This document shows, one piece after another, positions 1 to 7,773 of a stretch of 44,144 bases of DNA. The translations under genes and the position numbers were made by a program. Numbering within the stretch: the stretch's first letter is position 1; each line of letters starts with the position of its first letter. The notes under the pieces are model-generated. The model saw nothing but the letters and a program-made list of their open reading frames with translations, did not search any database and was not told where the DNA came from. Source of the stretch: an uncultured Pseudomonadota bacterium (lineage in GTDB: Bacteria; Myxococcota_A; Bradymonadia; Bradymonadales; Bradymonadaceae). The stretch lies in the NCBI GenBank assembly GCA_950059285.1, contig CATLTV010000020.1:1-44144 (forward strand), in the 5' to 3' direction.

Positions 1-258
1 TCCCTCCCTCGTATGAGCGTCATCGACATGAGCTGGGACATCCAGGGCAAGCGCGTCCGCTTCTGGAACCAGTCTGCCAAAACATGCGAACTCTTCCAGG
101 GCCTGTTTGAAGACACCTTTGGCCTCAAGCTCCTGCCTGCAAACCCCTACATTACAGCACTTCAGCTTGACCTCAGCCCCGAATTTGTCGGCGATCTCGC
201 TCTTGTTGACCCCTCCGACTTCGTCGGCGCGGAATCGGTCACAAAAGACGCCAACTAA
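1..258 (+). CDS. RdgC-family protein, C-terminal fragment (5' end outside window)
   Basis: The frame is open to the first base of the window, so only the last 85 codons are present; the ATG at 13 is probably internal. The segment reads ELFQGLFEDTFGLKLLPANPY after a WDI..KRVRFWNQSAK strand. That resembles the part of deltaproteobacterial RdgC-type proteins where 'elFeelFkrtFGLkL.P..Py' follows a short beta-strand. RdgC proteins are nucleoid/recombination-associated DNA-binding proteins (established for E. coli RdgC). A 49-nt gap separates it from the next ORF, which looks like the remaining part of the same protein type, so the two are probably one operon. The assignment comes from remembered family patterns, not a search. 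Confidence 0.5.
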   Translation, partial: SLPRMSVIDMSWDIQGKRVRFWNQSAKTCELFQGLFEDTFGLKLLPANPYITALQLDLSPEFVGDLALVDPSDFVGAESVTKDAN

Positions 259-307
259 GCAACAAAAATACAAATACAAATCAACACATTAGCATAGAAG
301 AAACAAT

Positions 308-976
308 ATGGATCTGATCGACTTAATTGAATCAAAACGCTTCCTCGGTGCCGAGTTTATGATGTGGCTCTGGTTTAAAAGCGAGTGCTACGAAAGCCTC
401 TTTGAAAACCGTGACCATGGCACGCTTGAATTCTGGTACGACGACAAGATGACCCTTGAGGCATACCTCGCCGAAACAGAACGCAACGACTTCAAAGGCG
501 GCGCTCCCGCGCACTCCCCCGAAGCCAAAACAGCTCTTCGTCAGGGCAAACGCGTCTCCAAGGCCAAACTCGGACTCATCAAGGAAGGCCGCGAGTGGAC
601 CTTCATGCTCAAGTCCGACTCCCTTGATGTCAGCGGCGTCAAGCTCCCTGCTCTCCTCTCCCGCGAAGAAGATGAGCAGTTCTACGAGCGCATGTACCTC
701 CTTGAGGAACTTGAAGACATCATTGGCAGCCTCTACAAGGAATTCCTCATCCTCCGACTCTCCGCAGTCTGGTCTGATCACCTCCTCAAGGCCATGCGCA
801 CCTGGGTTCACTCCGATGAACCCCTCAAGCCCGAGGACTACCCCGAGGCCGCTTGCGAAAAGGCACTCACGGCGGCTCTCGGTGCTGCACCAGAGCGCTC
901 CGAAGAGATCGACCCCGAGGTCGCCGCTGCGCTCACCTCAAAGCAGGTCCAGCCCAACAAGGAAGCCCAGCCCTGA
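308..976 (+). CDS. RdgC-associated protein (FLGxEFMxWLWFKSE type)
   Basis: A 222-residue soluble protein with no signal peptide. Its N-terminus has the pattern FLGAEFMMWLWFKSE (about residues 12-26), then DDKMTLEAY, an EAKTALRQGKRVSKAKLGL segment, a REWTFMLKSDSLDVSGVKLP segment, and a C-terminal helical region. I associate this order with the C-terminal part of deltaproteobacterial RdgC-like proteins ('FLGREFLTWLWFRSE ... VLE ... ALRxGKKV ... L..KLP'). Here it is a separate ORF 49 nt after the RdgC-like fragment, so a split or two-subunit form is possible. The last 40 residues are Ala/Glu/Pro-rich and probably disordered. The molecular function is not known from the sequence; a DNA-related role is inferred from the partner. 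Confidence 0.5.
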   Translation: MDLIDLIESKRFLGAEFMMWLWFKSECYESLFENRDHGTLEFWYDDKMTLEAYLAETERNDFKGGAPAHSPEAKTALRQGKRVSKAKLGLIKEGREWTFMLKSDSLDVSGVKLPALLSREEDEQFYERMYLLEELEDIIGSLYKEFLILRLSAVWSDHLLKAMRTWVHSDEPLKPEDYPEAACEKALTAALGAAPERSEEIDPEVAAALTSKQVQPNKEAQP

Positions 977-989
977 GCTCATGATGATA

Positions 990-1042
990 AGCGCTGCACC
1001 AAAGACAAAGGAGGTGACTCACACCTCCTCCAGCGCAGCGCT
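990..1042 (+). other. Nested stem-loop in the 977-1147 intergenic region
   Basis: Two stems nest. The outer arms are AGCGCTGC (990-997) and GCAGCGCT (1035-1042). The inner hairpin is GGAGGTG (1010-1016) with CACCTCC (1022-1028) around a 5-nt loop. No T-run follows. It lies directly after the stop of the preceding CDS and just before the long palindrome at 1065-1126. It could be an mRNA 3' structure. Confidence 0.35.
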
Positions 1043-1064
1043 TTCACACTCTCCACACTCCACA

Positions 1065-1126
1065 TAAAAAGGTGAGAGGTTGCGAGAAGTGCTCATGAGC
1101 ACTTCTCGCAACCTCTCACCTTTTTA
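1065..1126. terminator. Loop-less 62-bp perfect palindrome, probable bidirectional terminator
   Basis: The arms meet at the centre TGCTCA|TGAGCA with no unpaired base. The stem continues outward through GAGGTTGCGAG and ends in AAAAA on the left and TTTTT on the right, so either strand would give a strong hairpin followed by U residues. It separates the RdgC-like pair from uppP. Its right edge is only 21 nt before the uppP ATG. Confidence 0.75.
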
Positions 1127-1147
1127 ACAAAAAAGACCAGTATTATC

Positions 1148-2026
1148 ATGGACTTGCTTCGTGCCATTATTCTGGGTGCCGTCCAGGGCGCCACTGAATT
1201 CCTACCTGTCAGCTCCTCGGGACACCTCAAACTTGGTCAGAGCCTCCTTGGACTCTCTGAACCACAGCTCCTCTTTGATATCGTCCTTCACGTGGGCACG
1301 CTGCTCAGCGTCATGCTCTTCTATCGCAACGATGTCATGCTCGCGATTCGTGGCCTGTTCAAGGGAATCCACCAGGGCATCATTCAACAACGCTCCACAC
1401 AAAAACTACTTGAGCCCGAAGGCATGCGCCTCTCACTGCTCATTGTGCTGAGCACCATCCCCACGGGCATCCTTGGTATCTTGCTGAAAAAAGTCCTCGA
1501 TCCCGAGTCAGGTCAAAGTATCTTCACCACAAAAATGGTGTGTGCACTCCTGATCCTCAACGGCATCATCCTCATGAGTAATGCGTTCTTCCTCAAGCGA
1601 GAGGAATCCTTACCCGAGGACGAAAAACCAAAAAGAACCAGCACCTTATCACTCTGGAACATATCCCCCTGGATCGCCCTTATCATTGGCATCGCGCAAG
1701 GTTGCGCCGTCCTCCCTGGCATCTCCCGCTCGGGCATGACCATCACCGTCGCACTCGCTCTGATGGTGCAGCGCCTCCACGCTGCGCGCTACTCCTTCTT
1801 GCTCTCCATTCCCGCCATCCTTGGCGCGCTTGTCCTCAAACTCAAGGACATGGAAAGTATCCCCCAATCCCAGGATCTCATGATCTTTGGCGCGGGCGCG
1901 CTCTGTGCAGCGCTCGTGGGCTACGTGTGCCTCATCCTCCTCACACGTATGCTGCGCAACGCCCACTTCCATCACTTCGCATGGTACTGCTGGCTTGTCG
2001 GCATCATCGGCCTGTTCATGCTATAA
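1148..2026 (+). CDS. uppP: Undecaprenyl-diphosphatase UppP (BacA)
   Basis: Integral membrane enzyme of 292 residues that dephosphorylates undecaprenyl diphosphate to the monophosphate, recycling the lipid carrier for peptidoglycan and other envelope polymers. The two family signatures are present: QGATEFLPVSSSGHL at residues 13-27 (catalytic Glu17 region and the Ser-rich loop) and LPGISRSGMT near residue 190 (conserved Arg/Ser loop). Hydrophobic segments alternate along the chain as expected for a polytopic protein. Length is slightly above the usual 265-285 because of a charged loop near residues 135-150. No clear Shine-Dalgarno precedes the ATG, and the palindrome at 1065-1126 leaves almost no room for a promoter. 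The 3' end overlaps rpe on the opposite strand by 6 nt. Confidence 0.95.
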   Translation: MDLLRAIILGAVQGATEFLPVSSSGHLKLGQSLLGLSEPQLLFDIVLHVGTLLSVMLFYRNDVMLAIRGLFKGIHQGIIQQRSTQKLLEPEGMRLSLLIVLSTIPTGILGILLKKVLDPESGQSIFTTKMVCALLILNGIILMSNAFFLKREESLPEDEKPKRTSTLSLWNISPWIALIIGIAQGCAVLPGISRSGMTITVALALMVQRLHAARYSFLLSIPAILGALVLKLKDMESIPQSQDLMIFGAGALCAALVGYVCLILLTRMLRNAHFHHFAWYCWLVGIIGLFML

Positions 2027-2692
2027 TGTGTTATTTCGAATGCTTGTGATCGCTTCCTCATACGAAGCCTTCTTGAAGATCGCGCTGCCTGCAACAAGCA
2101 TCGTGGCGCCCGCCTCAACAAGCTCCCTGGCGTTGACGGGGGATACCCCACCATCAACCTCGATCTCCACATCATGAGCGCGGCCAGCAGATTCAAGCAT
2201 CCCTTTGACTTGCTTGATTTTTTCGATGCTCGACGTAATAAACGACTGGCCGCCAAAACCAGGGTTCACGCTCATCACCAGCACCATATCAAGCTCATCA
2301 AGTAGCCACTCAATATGTGACAGTGATGTGCCTGGATTGATCGCCAACGACGCCTTTGCTCCCGCTGCTCGAATCGACGTCAACGTCTTGTGCGGGTGCC
2401 TCGATGCCTCGGGGTGAAACGAGACGTAGTCTGCACCCGCCTCCACATACTTCACCGCAAACTCATCGGGATTATCGATCATCAGGTGCACATCAAGAAT
2501 CGCATCAGGAAACTCCTTCCTCAAGGACTCCACCACGGGCAGACCAATCGTCAGGTTTGGCACATAATGACCATCCATCACGTCCACATGCAAGGCATCT
2601 GCACCTGCATCCAACACAGCCTTACACTCCTCTGCTAACCTCACAAAATCGCTCGCCAAAATAGATGGCGCAATCTTCACGCTCGACATCAT
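2021..2692 (-). CDS. rpe: Ribulose-phosphate 3-epimerase
   Basis: A 223-residue TIM-barrel enzyme interconverting ribulose 5-phosphate and xylulose 5-phosphate in the pentose phosphate/Calvin pathways. Signatures are complete: IAPSILASDF near the N-terminus, HVDVMDGHYVPNLTIG (metal and catalytic Asp), VHLMI, MSVNPGFGGQSF (phosphate loop) and EVDGGV (second catalytic Asp). Two consecutive ATG codons start the ORF; AGAGG lies 4 nt before the first and 7 nt before the second, so the second (MSSVKI) may be the true start. It is the last gene of the def-fmt-rsmB-rpe run, 25 nt after rsmB. Its end overlaps the uppP stop, and no terminator is visible there. Confidence 0.95.
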   Translation of the reverse strand: MMSSVKIAPSILASDFVRLAEECKAVLDAGADALHVDVMDGHYVPNLTIGLPVVESLRKEFPDAILDVHLMIDNPDEFAVKYVEAGADYVSFHPEASRHPHKTLTSIRAAGAKASLAINPGTSLSHIEWLLDELDMVLVMSVNPGFGGQSFITSSIEKIKQVKGMLESAGRAHDVEIEVDGGVSPVNARELVEAGATMLVAGSAIFKKASYEEAITSIRNNTL

Positions 2693-2717
2693 TCACCTCT
2701 CTTACAAATCTTGACTA

Positions 2718-4031
2718 CTATGCCTTGTGACGCATTCTCACCGCAAAGAAGGCATCCGCGTTGTGTTCCCCTGGCCAGGTCCTCAAATAACCTGACTCAT
2801 CAATAAGTCTGGACCAGTCCTCCACATCAGCATGTGCAGGCGGCTGCTCCACCTCAAACTCGGGATGCGCCTCAAGAAAACGCTCAACCTGTCGGGAGCC
2901 CTCCTCTCGCGTAAATGAACACACCGCATACACAAGCACACCACCTGGCTTCACCAGCTGTGATGCCTCACTCAAAATACCTGCCTGAAGCTTTGCCAGA
3001 GCACCAATGTCCGCCTCACGTTTGCGCTCTTTCCCCTCGGGGTGACGACGCAACACGCCAAGGCCCGTGCAAGGTGCGTCCACCAACACAAGATCAAAAG
3101 GCTCACCCTCGTAGGACGAAGCAAACTCCTGAACCGTACCTGTAAACCTCTTATTTTCCTCATCTTTCACGAGAGCAGACAACAGGTTCAGCTTCTCACC
3201 ATGAGGCTCAACGCTTGTCACATGTGCTGCACCTGCATCAAGTAAATGCAGACTCTTTCCACCAAGCCCAGCACAGGTGTCGAGCGCGCGCATCCCATCA
3301 AGAGAGCCACACATCTTGCCCACAAGTTGACTCCCCACATCCTGCACAGCAAGCGCACCTTCCTGAAGAAAGGCGCGTGTTTCAGGAGACATGCCTTGCA
3401 ACTTGATCGCGCTCTTTAAATGCTCGGAGCGCTCGCTGGCGATGTCTTCGGGGACATCGCCCTCCTTTCTCCAGCGCGCCCACAACGGAGGCGGCTGCTC
3501 CATGGTCATGGCAAAGAGCTCCTTCTCGGCACGCTCAAACCCAAGCTGCTGTACCAGACGATTGGCAACAAATGATGGCATACCATAACGCTGAGAGAGG
3601 TAGCGCACAGGCTTCTTCTTACGGTCTGATTCGCTCCACCATGTGATGTTATCGCGGTCACGATCAATGCTGCGAAGCACACCGTTGACAAAGCCAGACG
3701 CACGGGGATTCACCTCGCGCGCAAGCTCCACGGCAGAGTTAATCGCCGCATGTGCAGGGATGCGATCAAGAAAGAGCAACTGGTACACGGCCACCCTGAG
3801 GATAGACAACATCGACGCATCAGTACGCTTGACGCCTTTTTTCAAGGACTTATCAAGAATACGATCGATAGGGCCAAGCATCGTCAGCGTGCCGTATACA
3901 AGTTGTGTGGCGAGCCCCTTGTCTCGTGTGTCTAACCCACTGTGGTCCAGTTCTGTATCAAGTGCGATATGGCTGTATGCCCCTTCATTCAGCACACGTT
4001 CCAACACGCGTACAGCAAGCTTTCTTGGCAT
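2718..4031 (-). CDS. rsmB: 16S rRNA (cytosine-C5)-methyltransferase RsmB (Sun/Fmu)
   Basis: A 437-residue protein with the RsmB arrangement. An N-terminal NusB-like RNA-binding domain (about residues 1-140; ARKLAVRVLERV-type start, AAINSAVELAR, FVNGVLR) precedes a SAM-binding methyltransferase domain. The latter has ALDTCAGLGGKSLHL (motif I), LVDAPCTGLGVLRRHPE (motif IV with one active-site Cys) and VYAVCSFTREEG (motif VI with the catalytic Cys). The family methylates C967 of 16S rRNA in E. coli. The start ATG lies 2 nt after the fmt stop with GAGGAG upstream. The fmt-rsmB order is the classical bacterial arrangement. Confidence 0.93.
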   Translation of the reverse strand: MPRKLAVRVLERVLNEGAYSHIALDTELDHSGLDTRDKGLATQLVYGTLTMLGPIDRILDKSLKKGVKRTDASMLSILRVAVYQLLFLDRIPAHAAINSAVELAREVNPRASGFVNGVLRSIDRDRDNITWWSESDRKKKPVRYLSQRYGMPSFVANRLVQQLGFERAEKELFAMTMEQPPPLWARWRKEGDVPEDIASERSEHLKSAIKLQGMSPETRAFLQEGALAVQDVGSQLVGKMCGSLDGMRALDTCAGLGGKSLHLLDAGAAHVTSVEPHGEKLNLLSALVKDEENKRFTGTVQEFASSYEGEPFDLVLVDAPCTGLGVLRRHPEGKERKREADIGALAKLQAGILSEASQLVKPGGVLVYAVCSFTREEGSRQVERFLEAHPEFEVEQPPAHADVEDWSRLIDESGYLRTWPGEHNADAFFAVRMRHKA

Positions 4032-4033
4032 GC

Positions 4034-5065
4034 TCAGGACTCCTCTTCAAGTGCTGTGCGAGACTCCATCGCGGCAAAAAAATCACCCGCATTCATATGG
4101 TAGCCATTCAAAATATCTGACGCCGACATGGCTCGCTTTCCAGGTGCTTGCAACGTGAGCAGCTCCACAAAACCATGCTGACCTGTGGCCACGATCAAAC
4201 GACCATTCTCGGCATACACAACCTCCCCTGCACGAGGTTCATCCTCCTCGGAGAGCTCAAGAAAGTCCTTATCTTCCAGAACCTTCGCAAGGTGAAGCTT
4301 GAACCTTGCTCCTTCCTCGGCATCGCCTGAAAAGAAAAATGTGTAGGTGCCAGGCCAGGGGTTAAAGCCACGAATAAGATCGGCGACCTCACGGGCAGAC
4401 TTCTGCCAATCCACCAGGCCATCCGACTTCTTGATCATCGGCGCCCAGCTCGCCAAATTATCATCCTGAGGCTCTGGCTTCAGCGTCTCCTGCTGAATAC
4501 CCTCAATGGTCTTCAACAACAGGGGCGCACCAATCTCGGAGAGTTGATCATGAAGCTCTTGCGCTGTCATCAGCTCACCAATTTCCACACTCCCCTTGAG
4601 GTACATGGGACCTGTATCAAGACCAAGCTCCATCTCCATGATCGTCACACCCGCCTCGGACTCGCCGCGCACAATGCACCAGTTAATTGGTGCCGCGCCA
4701 CGATAGCCAGGCAACAAGGAGGCGTGCACATTCAGACATCCAAGCGGAGGTACGTCCAACACCTCTTGTGGCAAGATCTGACCATAAGCGGCCACGACCA
4801 CAAGATCGGGTTTAAAATCCTTGAGCGTCTGGAGCGCCTCTTCATTCTTGCGCACACGCTTTGGCTGATACACAGGAATATCATGTGCCAACGCGACCTC
4901 TTTCACAGGAGATGGCGTGAGCTTCTTTCCTCGTCCGCTGGGTCGATCGGGGTTTGTAAACACACCGACCACCTCGTGATGGCTGTCAATCAATGCCTTG
5001 AGTGCGGGCACCGCAAAGTCGGGGGTGCCCATATAAACGATCCTCAATGGTGCAGTCTGGCTCAA
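4034..5065 (-). CDS. fmt: Methionyl-tRNA formyltransferase
   Basis: A 343-residue enzyme that formylates initiator Met-tRNA using 10-formyl-tetrahydrofolate. Motifs: MGTPDFAVPALKAL at the N-terminus, LNVHASLLPGYRGAAPINW (catalytic Asn/His region and the SLLP loop), ETGVTIMEMELGLDTGPM (catalytic Asp), then the C-terminal tRNA-binding OB-like domain. The start is a TTG overlapping the def stop (TTGA). It is supported by AAGGAG five nt upstream and by the expected distance to the GTPDF motif. It is slightly longer than the usual 310-320 residues because of an insertion near residues 235-255 and a C-terminal acidic tail. It is the second gene of the operon. Confidence 0.95.
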   Translation of the reverse strand: MSQTAPLRIVYMGTPDFAVPALKALIDSHHEVVGVFTNPDRPSGRGKKLTPSPVKEVALAHDIPVYQPKRVRKNEEALQTLKDFKPDLVVVAAYGQILPQEVLDVPPLGCLNVHASLLPGYRGAAPINWCIVRGESEAGVTIMEMELGLDTGPMYLKGSVEIGELMTAQELHDQLSEIGAPLLLKTIEGIQQETLKPEPQDDNLASWAPMIKKSDGLVDWQKSAREVADLIRGFNPWPGTYTFFFSGDAEEGARFKLHLAKVLEDKDFLELSEEDEPRAGEVVYAENGRLIVATGQHGFVELLTLQAPGKRAMSASDILNGYHMNAGDFFAAMESRTALEEES

Positions 5066-5613
5066 TCTTGCTCCTTCTTCTTGCTCTGCGCCTCCTGGCG
5101 CTTTTTCTTAATACCATCAATCACTTTCCTGTACTTCTTCACGGCCATCCTCCTCTTGAGAGGGCTCAGATGGTCAAGGAAAAGAACCCCATCAAGGTGA
5201 TCAATTTCATGTTGCAGTGCCACCGCAAGCAGCCCCTCGGCCTCAAGCTCAAACTCCTGACCTTCACGATCAAGAGCTTGCACCACGACCTTGTTGGAGC
5301 GCTCCACTTTTTCATAAATGCCAGGAATGCTCAAACACCCCTCTTCCCATACAATTGTACCTTCCGCATGCACAATCTCGGGGTTAATAAACACGCGCAG
5401 CTCATCAGGATTCTCTTCGCTCGAAATATCGATCACGGTGATCCTGTCAAGCACGCCCACCTGTGGGGCGGCGATGCCAATACCAGGCGCGTCATACATG
5501 GTCGCAACCATATCATCCACAAGTTGCTGCACCTCTGTGGTGACACTCGCAACTGAGCTCGCCTTTTGCACAAGCACATCATTAGGGTAAAGAACAATAT
5601 CTCGTAAGGACAT
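5062..5613 (-). CDS. def: Peptide deformylase
   Basis: A 183-residue metalloenzyme that removes the N-formyl group from nascent proteins. The three family motifs are intact: GIGIAAPQVG (44-53), EEGCLSIPG (90-98, metal-ligand Cys93) and QHEIDHLDG (134-142, ligands His135 and His139, catalytic Glu136). The C-terminal 30 residues are Lys/Arg/Gln-rich, as in many deformylases that bind ribosomes through a basic tail. It is the first gene of the def-fmt-rsmB-rpe operon, and its stop overlaps the fmt start. It is divergent from the first lipoprotein paralog, with a 235-bp shared region. Confidence 0.95.
   Translation of the reverse strand: MSLRDIVLYPNDVLVQKASSVASVTTEVQQLVDDMVATMYDAPGIGIAAPQVGVLDRITVIDISSEENPDELRVFINPEIVHAEGTIVWEEGCLSIPGIYEKVERSNKVVVQALDREGQEFELEAEGLLAVALQHEIDHLDGVLFLDHLSPLKRRMAVKKYRKVIDGIKKKRQEAQSKKKEQD
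5071..5076 (-). promoter_or_regulatory. Ribosome binding site deciding the TTG start of fmt
   Basis: On the minus strand AAGGAG is followed by 5 nt and then TTG, which overlaps the stop of def. The next in-frame ATG would remove the conserved start of the formyltransferase domain, so this site fixes the start. Confidence 0.7.
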
Positions 5614-5769
5614 AACTGGACCACCATCGTGTCGAAAATAAACTGAATTCTCCGAGCCTTAGAATGGGCTTCAAAAAGCTCAAACCTACACTCGCTCTCA
5701 TGTAGCGCTTTTTGCTCATCGGGTCAACGCCTCTCCCCCTCTCAAACCTAAACGCACAGGCCAAAAATA

Positions 5770-5805
5770 AACCTCTTGATGTTTATTCTCGTATTTGCAA
5801 GGATC
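5770..5805 (+). promoter_or_regulatory. Shared 36-nt upstream element, copy 1 (ECF-sigma-like promoter candidate)
   Basis: The element recurs with the same length before all three lipoprotein paralogs (also 7694-7729 and 9578-9613). It matches copy 3 at 32 of 36 positions and copy 2 at 29 of 36. It begins AACC and has CGTA 16 nt later, which fits the AAC / CGT spacing of extracytoplasmic-function sigma promoters. It ends TTGCAAGGATC. The start codon of the lipoprotein follows 43 nt downstream. The promoter reading is inference; the conservation is seen directly. Confidence 0.5.
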
Positions 5806-5848
5806 CATATCATGGCAGTTAAACACAACCCACAAAACACAAAAACCA

Positions 5849-7618
5849 ATGACAAAACAAATAGATACTACAAGAGCAGTCACCATCTTCGCCCTCAGTA
5901 CGCTCATCTCCTCGGGATGTCTCTTCACACAAGACCCCATGGGCGATGGTGTTGAAGTCACCCCATCACAGGACATGGGGATCATCCCCACACAAGACAT
6001 GCCCGCTGACCAGAGCGAGCCACAGGACCTTGGTGATACTCCTGATGAGGGCATCGCACCCGATGACCTTGGCGCCATGCCCGACATCTCCACCCCCGAT
6101 GACATGAATCAGGACATGATGCCCGACATGAACGTCCGTATTGTATGTGGGAACTCAGAGTGTCGCACTGGCGAATGGTGTGATGAACGCAACAACACCG
6201 CAATGTGCCGCTCCTGTCCAGACTCAGCACTGGATACCCCCACGTGTGGTGTAGAATCTACAGCCTTCCCCTTTGACTACCGATGTGAAGCACAGGAGAT
6301 CCCTCAGAACCTCAAGACGCAGTGCAACATGCCAACCTATCAACGCGTGTGCACATGCCCTGGCCCAAATGCCTCACTCAACCTTGAGTACTCATGCAAC
6401 ATGAACACATGGTTATGTGATGGGCTCTGTGTCACCACACAGATTGAAGCAGATGTTTGCAGTACTGACGCAAACCGTGTTCAGGCCATGTGTCCCTTTG
6501 GAATCCAAAATAAGCTGTGCGCAGGAACAGCAGACTCAGATGAGCACATTATCGGACTCAGAACAGGCGTGGAGCAAAGCACATCCATGGCCCTGTCAAG
6601 CCTTGGCTCACGCGTCCATATGGGTAACGGTTTTGCTGTCGCGAGCGCTGATCCCGAGTTCAGCACCCAAAACTTACTTCGCATCTATGAGAAGAAAGAG
6701 AAAGGAAACTGGGTAACCTTGCCCACGCCAAACATCGTGGCAGATATAGCCACACTCCTTGATGTCTCCGACGATGAAATTCATCACTTTGGTAAGTTTG
6801 CAGCCATCAACAATGATGACATCCTCATCTTTAGCGTGTCTGTCCTCAAAGAGGGGACAACATATGACGTTGTACTCTCCACCAACCTTACAGACCAGAC
6901 CAGGTCTCTTGATATGATCGGTGACTTCTACCCAGAGGACTCCATTCACGCACTTAACTATCAGGATGATTACATTACCATCCTCACTGAAAACGAGGCA
7001 CATGCATTCAATGGTTCGGAGACATACAGTTGCGACACAGACGACTTTGAAAACGTCTCTTACTTTGGTCATGCCATCGGTATTATTCAGAATCCAAACC
7101 TTGCAAACACGTCCATGATGGCATTCTCGGTCTATAACAAAGACGACCAAGAGTACCAAGTTCACCTCTGCACAAACGCAGTCCAGATTGAACCCACAAA
7201 AGCCCCAACGCTGTCAAACAGCTCCAGCATGGCAACAGATGGGGACACTGTGTTCTACCAACAACTAGGCACCACCAATCAAATTATCGCTAAAAGTATC
7301 ACCATATCTTCAGTAACCCTGAGTGATGGCATCGTTTTTGAGCTCCCTGTGGAGAGCATCTCAGATTTTTCTGCCAAGAAAAGCGGCTCAGATACTTACA
7401 TCCTGGTTGCTGGAGAAACAGAAACCAACTCAAGCGATCTCGTACTCATCAAGGTCAATGACACAAGTAAAGAGTTTACTTACTTTATCATCCCGGACAA
7501 TGTACTGACGAATGTCAGCGTGTCTTTACCTGATAAGATCGGTGACAGCTCACACTTCCTCATAGGCCAGCCCAAACAAGGAGACTCAGGTGTTGTTCAT
7601 TTTGGCACCAAGCCCTGA
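5849..7618 (+). CDS. Cys-rich lipoprotein with predicted beta-propeller, paralog 1
   Basis: Predicted lipoprotein of 589 residues, start at ATG 5849 (an upstream in-frame TTG at 5795 would lie inside the conserved promoter-like element). Signal peptide residues 1-23 end at SSG|C24, followed by CLFTQDP shared with its two neighbours. Residues 30-95 form an Asp/Met/Pro/Gln linker (repeats such as TQDMPADQ and DDLGAMPD). Residues 95-215 are Cys-rich (CG...C..GEWCDE...CRSCP, CTCPGP). The rest is beta-rich with motifs resembling FG-GAP-type propeller blades (RIYEKKEKGNW, near the end HFLIGQP...GVVHFGTKP). The C-terminal two thirds diverge from paralogs 2 and 3, but 158 bp of the linker are identical to paralog 2. 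Function unknown; probably displayed on the cell surface. Confidence 0.75.
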   Translation: MTKQIDTTRAVTIFALSTLISSGCLFTQDPMGDGVEVTPSQDMGIIPTQDMPADQSEPQDLGDTPDEGIAPDDLGAMPDISTPDDMNQDMMPDMNVRIVCGNSECRTGEWCDERNNTAMCRSCPDSALDTPTCGVESTAFPFDYRCEAQEIPQNLKTQCNMPTYQRVCTCPGPNASLNLEYSCNMNTWLCDGLCVTTQIEADVCSTDANRVQAMCPFGIQNKLCAGTADSDEHIIGLRTGVEQSTSMALSSLGSRVHMGNGFAVASADPEFSTQNLLRIYEKKEKGNWVTLPTPNIVADIATLLDVSDDEIHHFGKFAAINNDDILIFSVSVLKEGTTYDVVLSTNLTDQTRSLDMIGDFYPEDSIHALNYQDDYITILTENEAHAFNGSETYSCDTDDFENVSYFGHAIGIIQNPNLANTSMMAFSVYNKDDQEYQVHLCTNAVQIEPTKAPTLSNSSSMATDGDTVFYQQLGTTNQIIAKSITISSVTLSDGIVFELPVESISDFSAKKSGSDTYILVAGETETNSSDLVLIKVNDTSKEFTYFIIPDNVLTNVSVSLPDKIGDSSHFLIGQPKQGDSGVVHFGTKP

Positions 7619-7626
7619 ATTATAAC

Positions 7627-7662
7627 GAAGAAGAGGCGCACCTTAAGGTGCGCCTCTTCTTC
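7627..7662. terminator. Loop-less 36-bp perfect palindrome after lipoprotein paralog 1
   Basis: GAAGAAGAGGCGCACCTT is followed directly by its exact reverse complement. It lies 8 nt after the stop codon of the first lipoprotein. The right arm ends CTCTTCTTCTT, only moderately U-rich in RNA. Confidence 0.7.
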
Positions 7663-7693
7663 TTATGTATACATAAACCCACGCATTAAAATA

Positions 7694-7729
7694 AACCTTT
7701 TGTTGTTTACTCGCGCATTTGTCAGGATC
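7694..7729 (+). promoter_or_regulatory. Shared 36-nt upstream element, copy 2
   Basis: The most diverged of the three copies (29 of 36 positions shared with copy 1): AACC, 16 nt, then CGCA, and the end ...CATTTGTCAGGATC. The ATG of paralog 2 is 44 nt downstream, nearly the spacing of copy 1. Confidence 0.5.
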
Positions 7730-7773
7730 TATACTACAGCCACAACATATCACCATCGCCCCACAAGAAAGTC

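Noticed and set aside
332-811. 159-codon minus-strand ORF near the left edge
   Set aside because: Complete overlap with the RdgC-associated protein, no motif and composition typical of a complementary frame.
5770-5805. Sigma-54 promoter in the shared lipoprotein element
   Set aside because: TTGCA is present, but no GG dinucleotide lies at the -24 position in any copy; an ECF-type reading fits better.
5795-5848. Upstream TTG start for lipoprotein paralog 1 (and TTG 9603 for paralog 3)
   Set aside because: Both TTG codons fall inside the shared 36-nt element; the ATG downstream opens directly into the lipoprotein signal, at Cys24 in all three paralogs.
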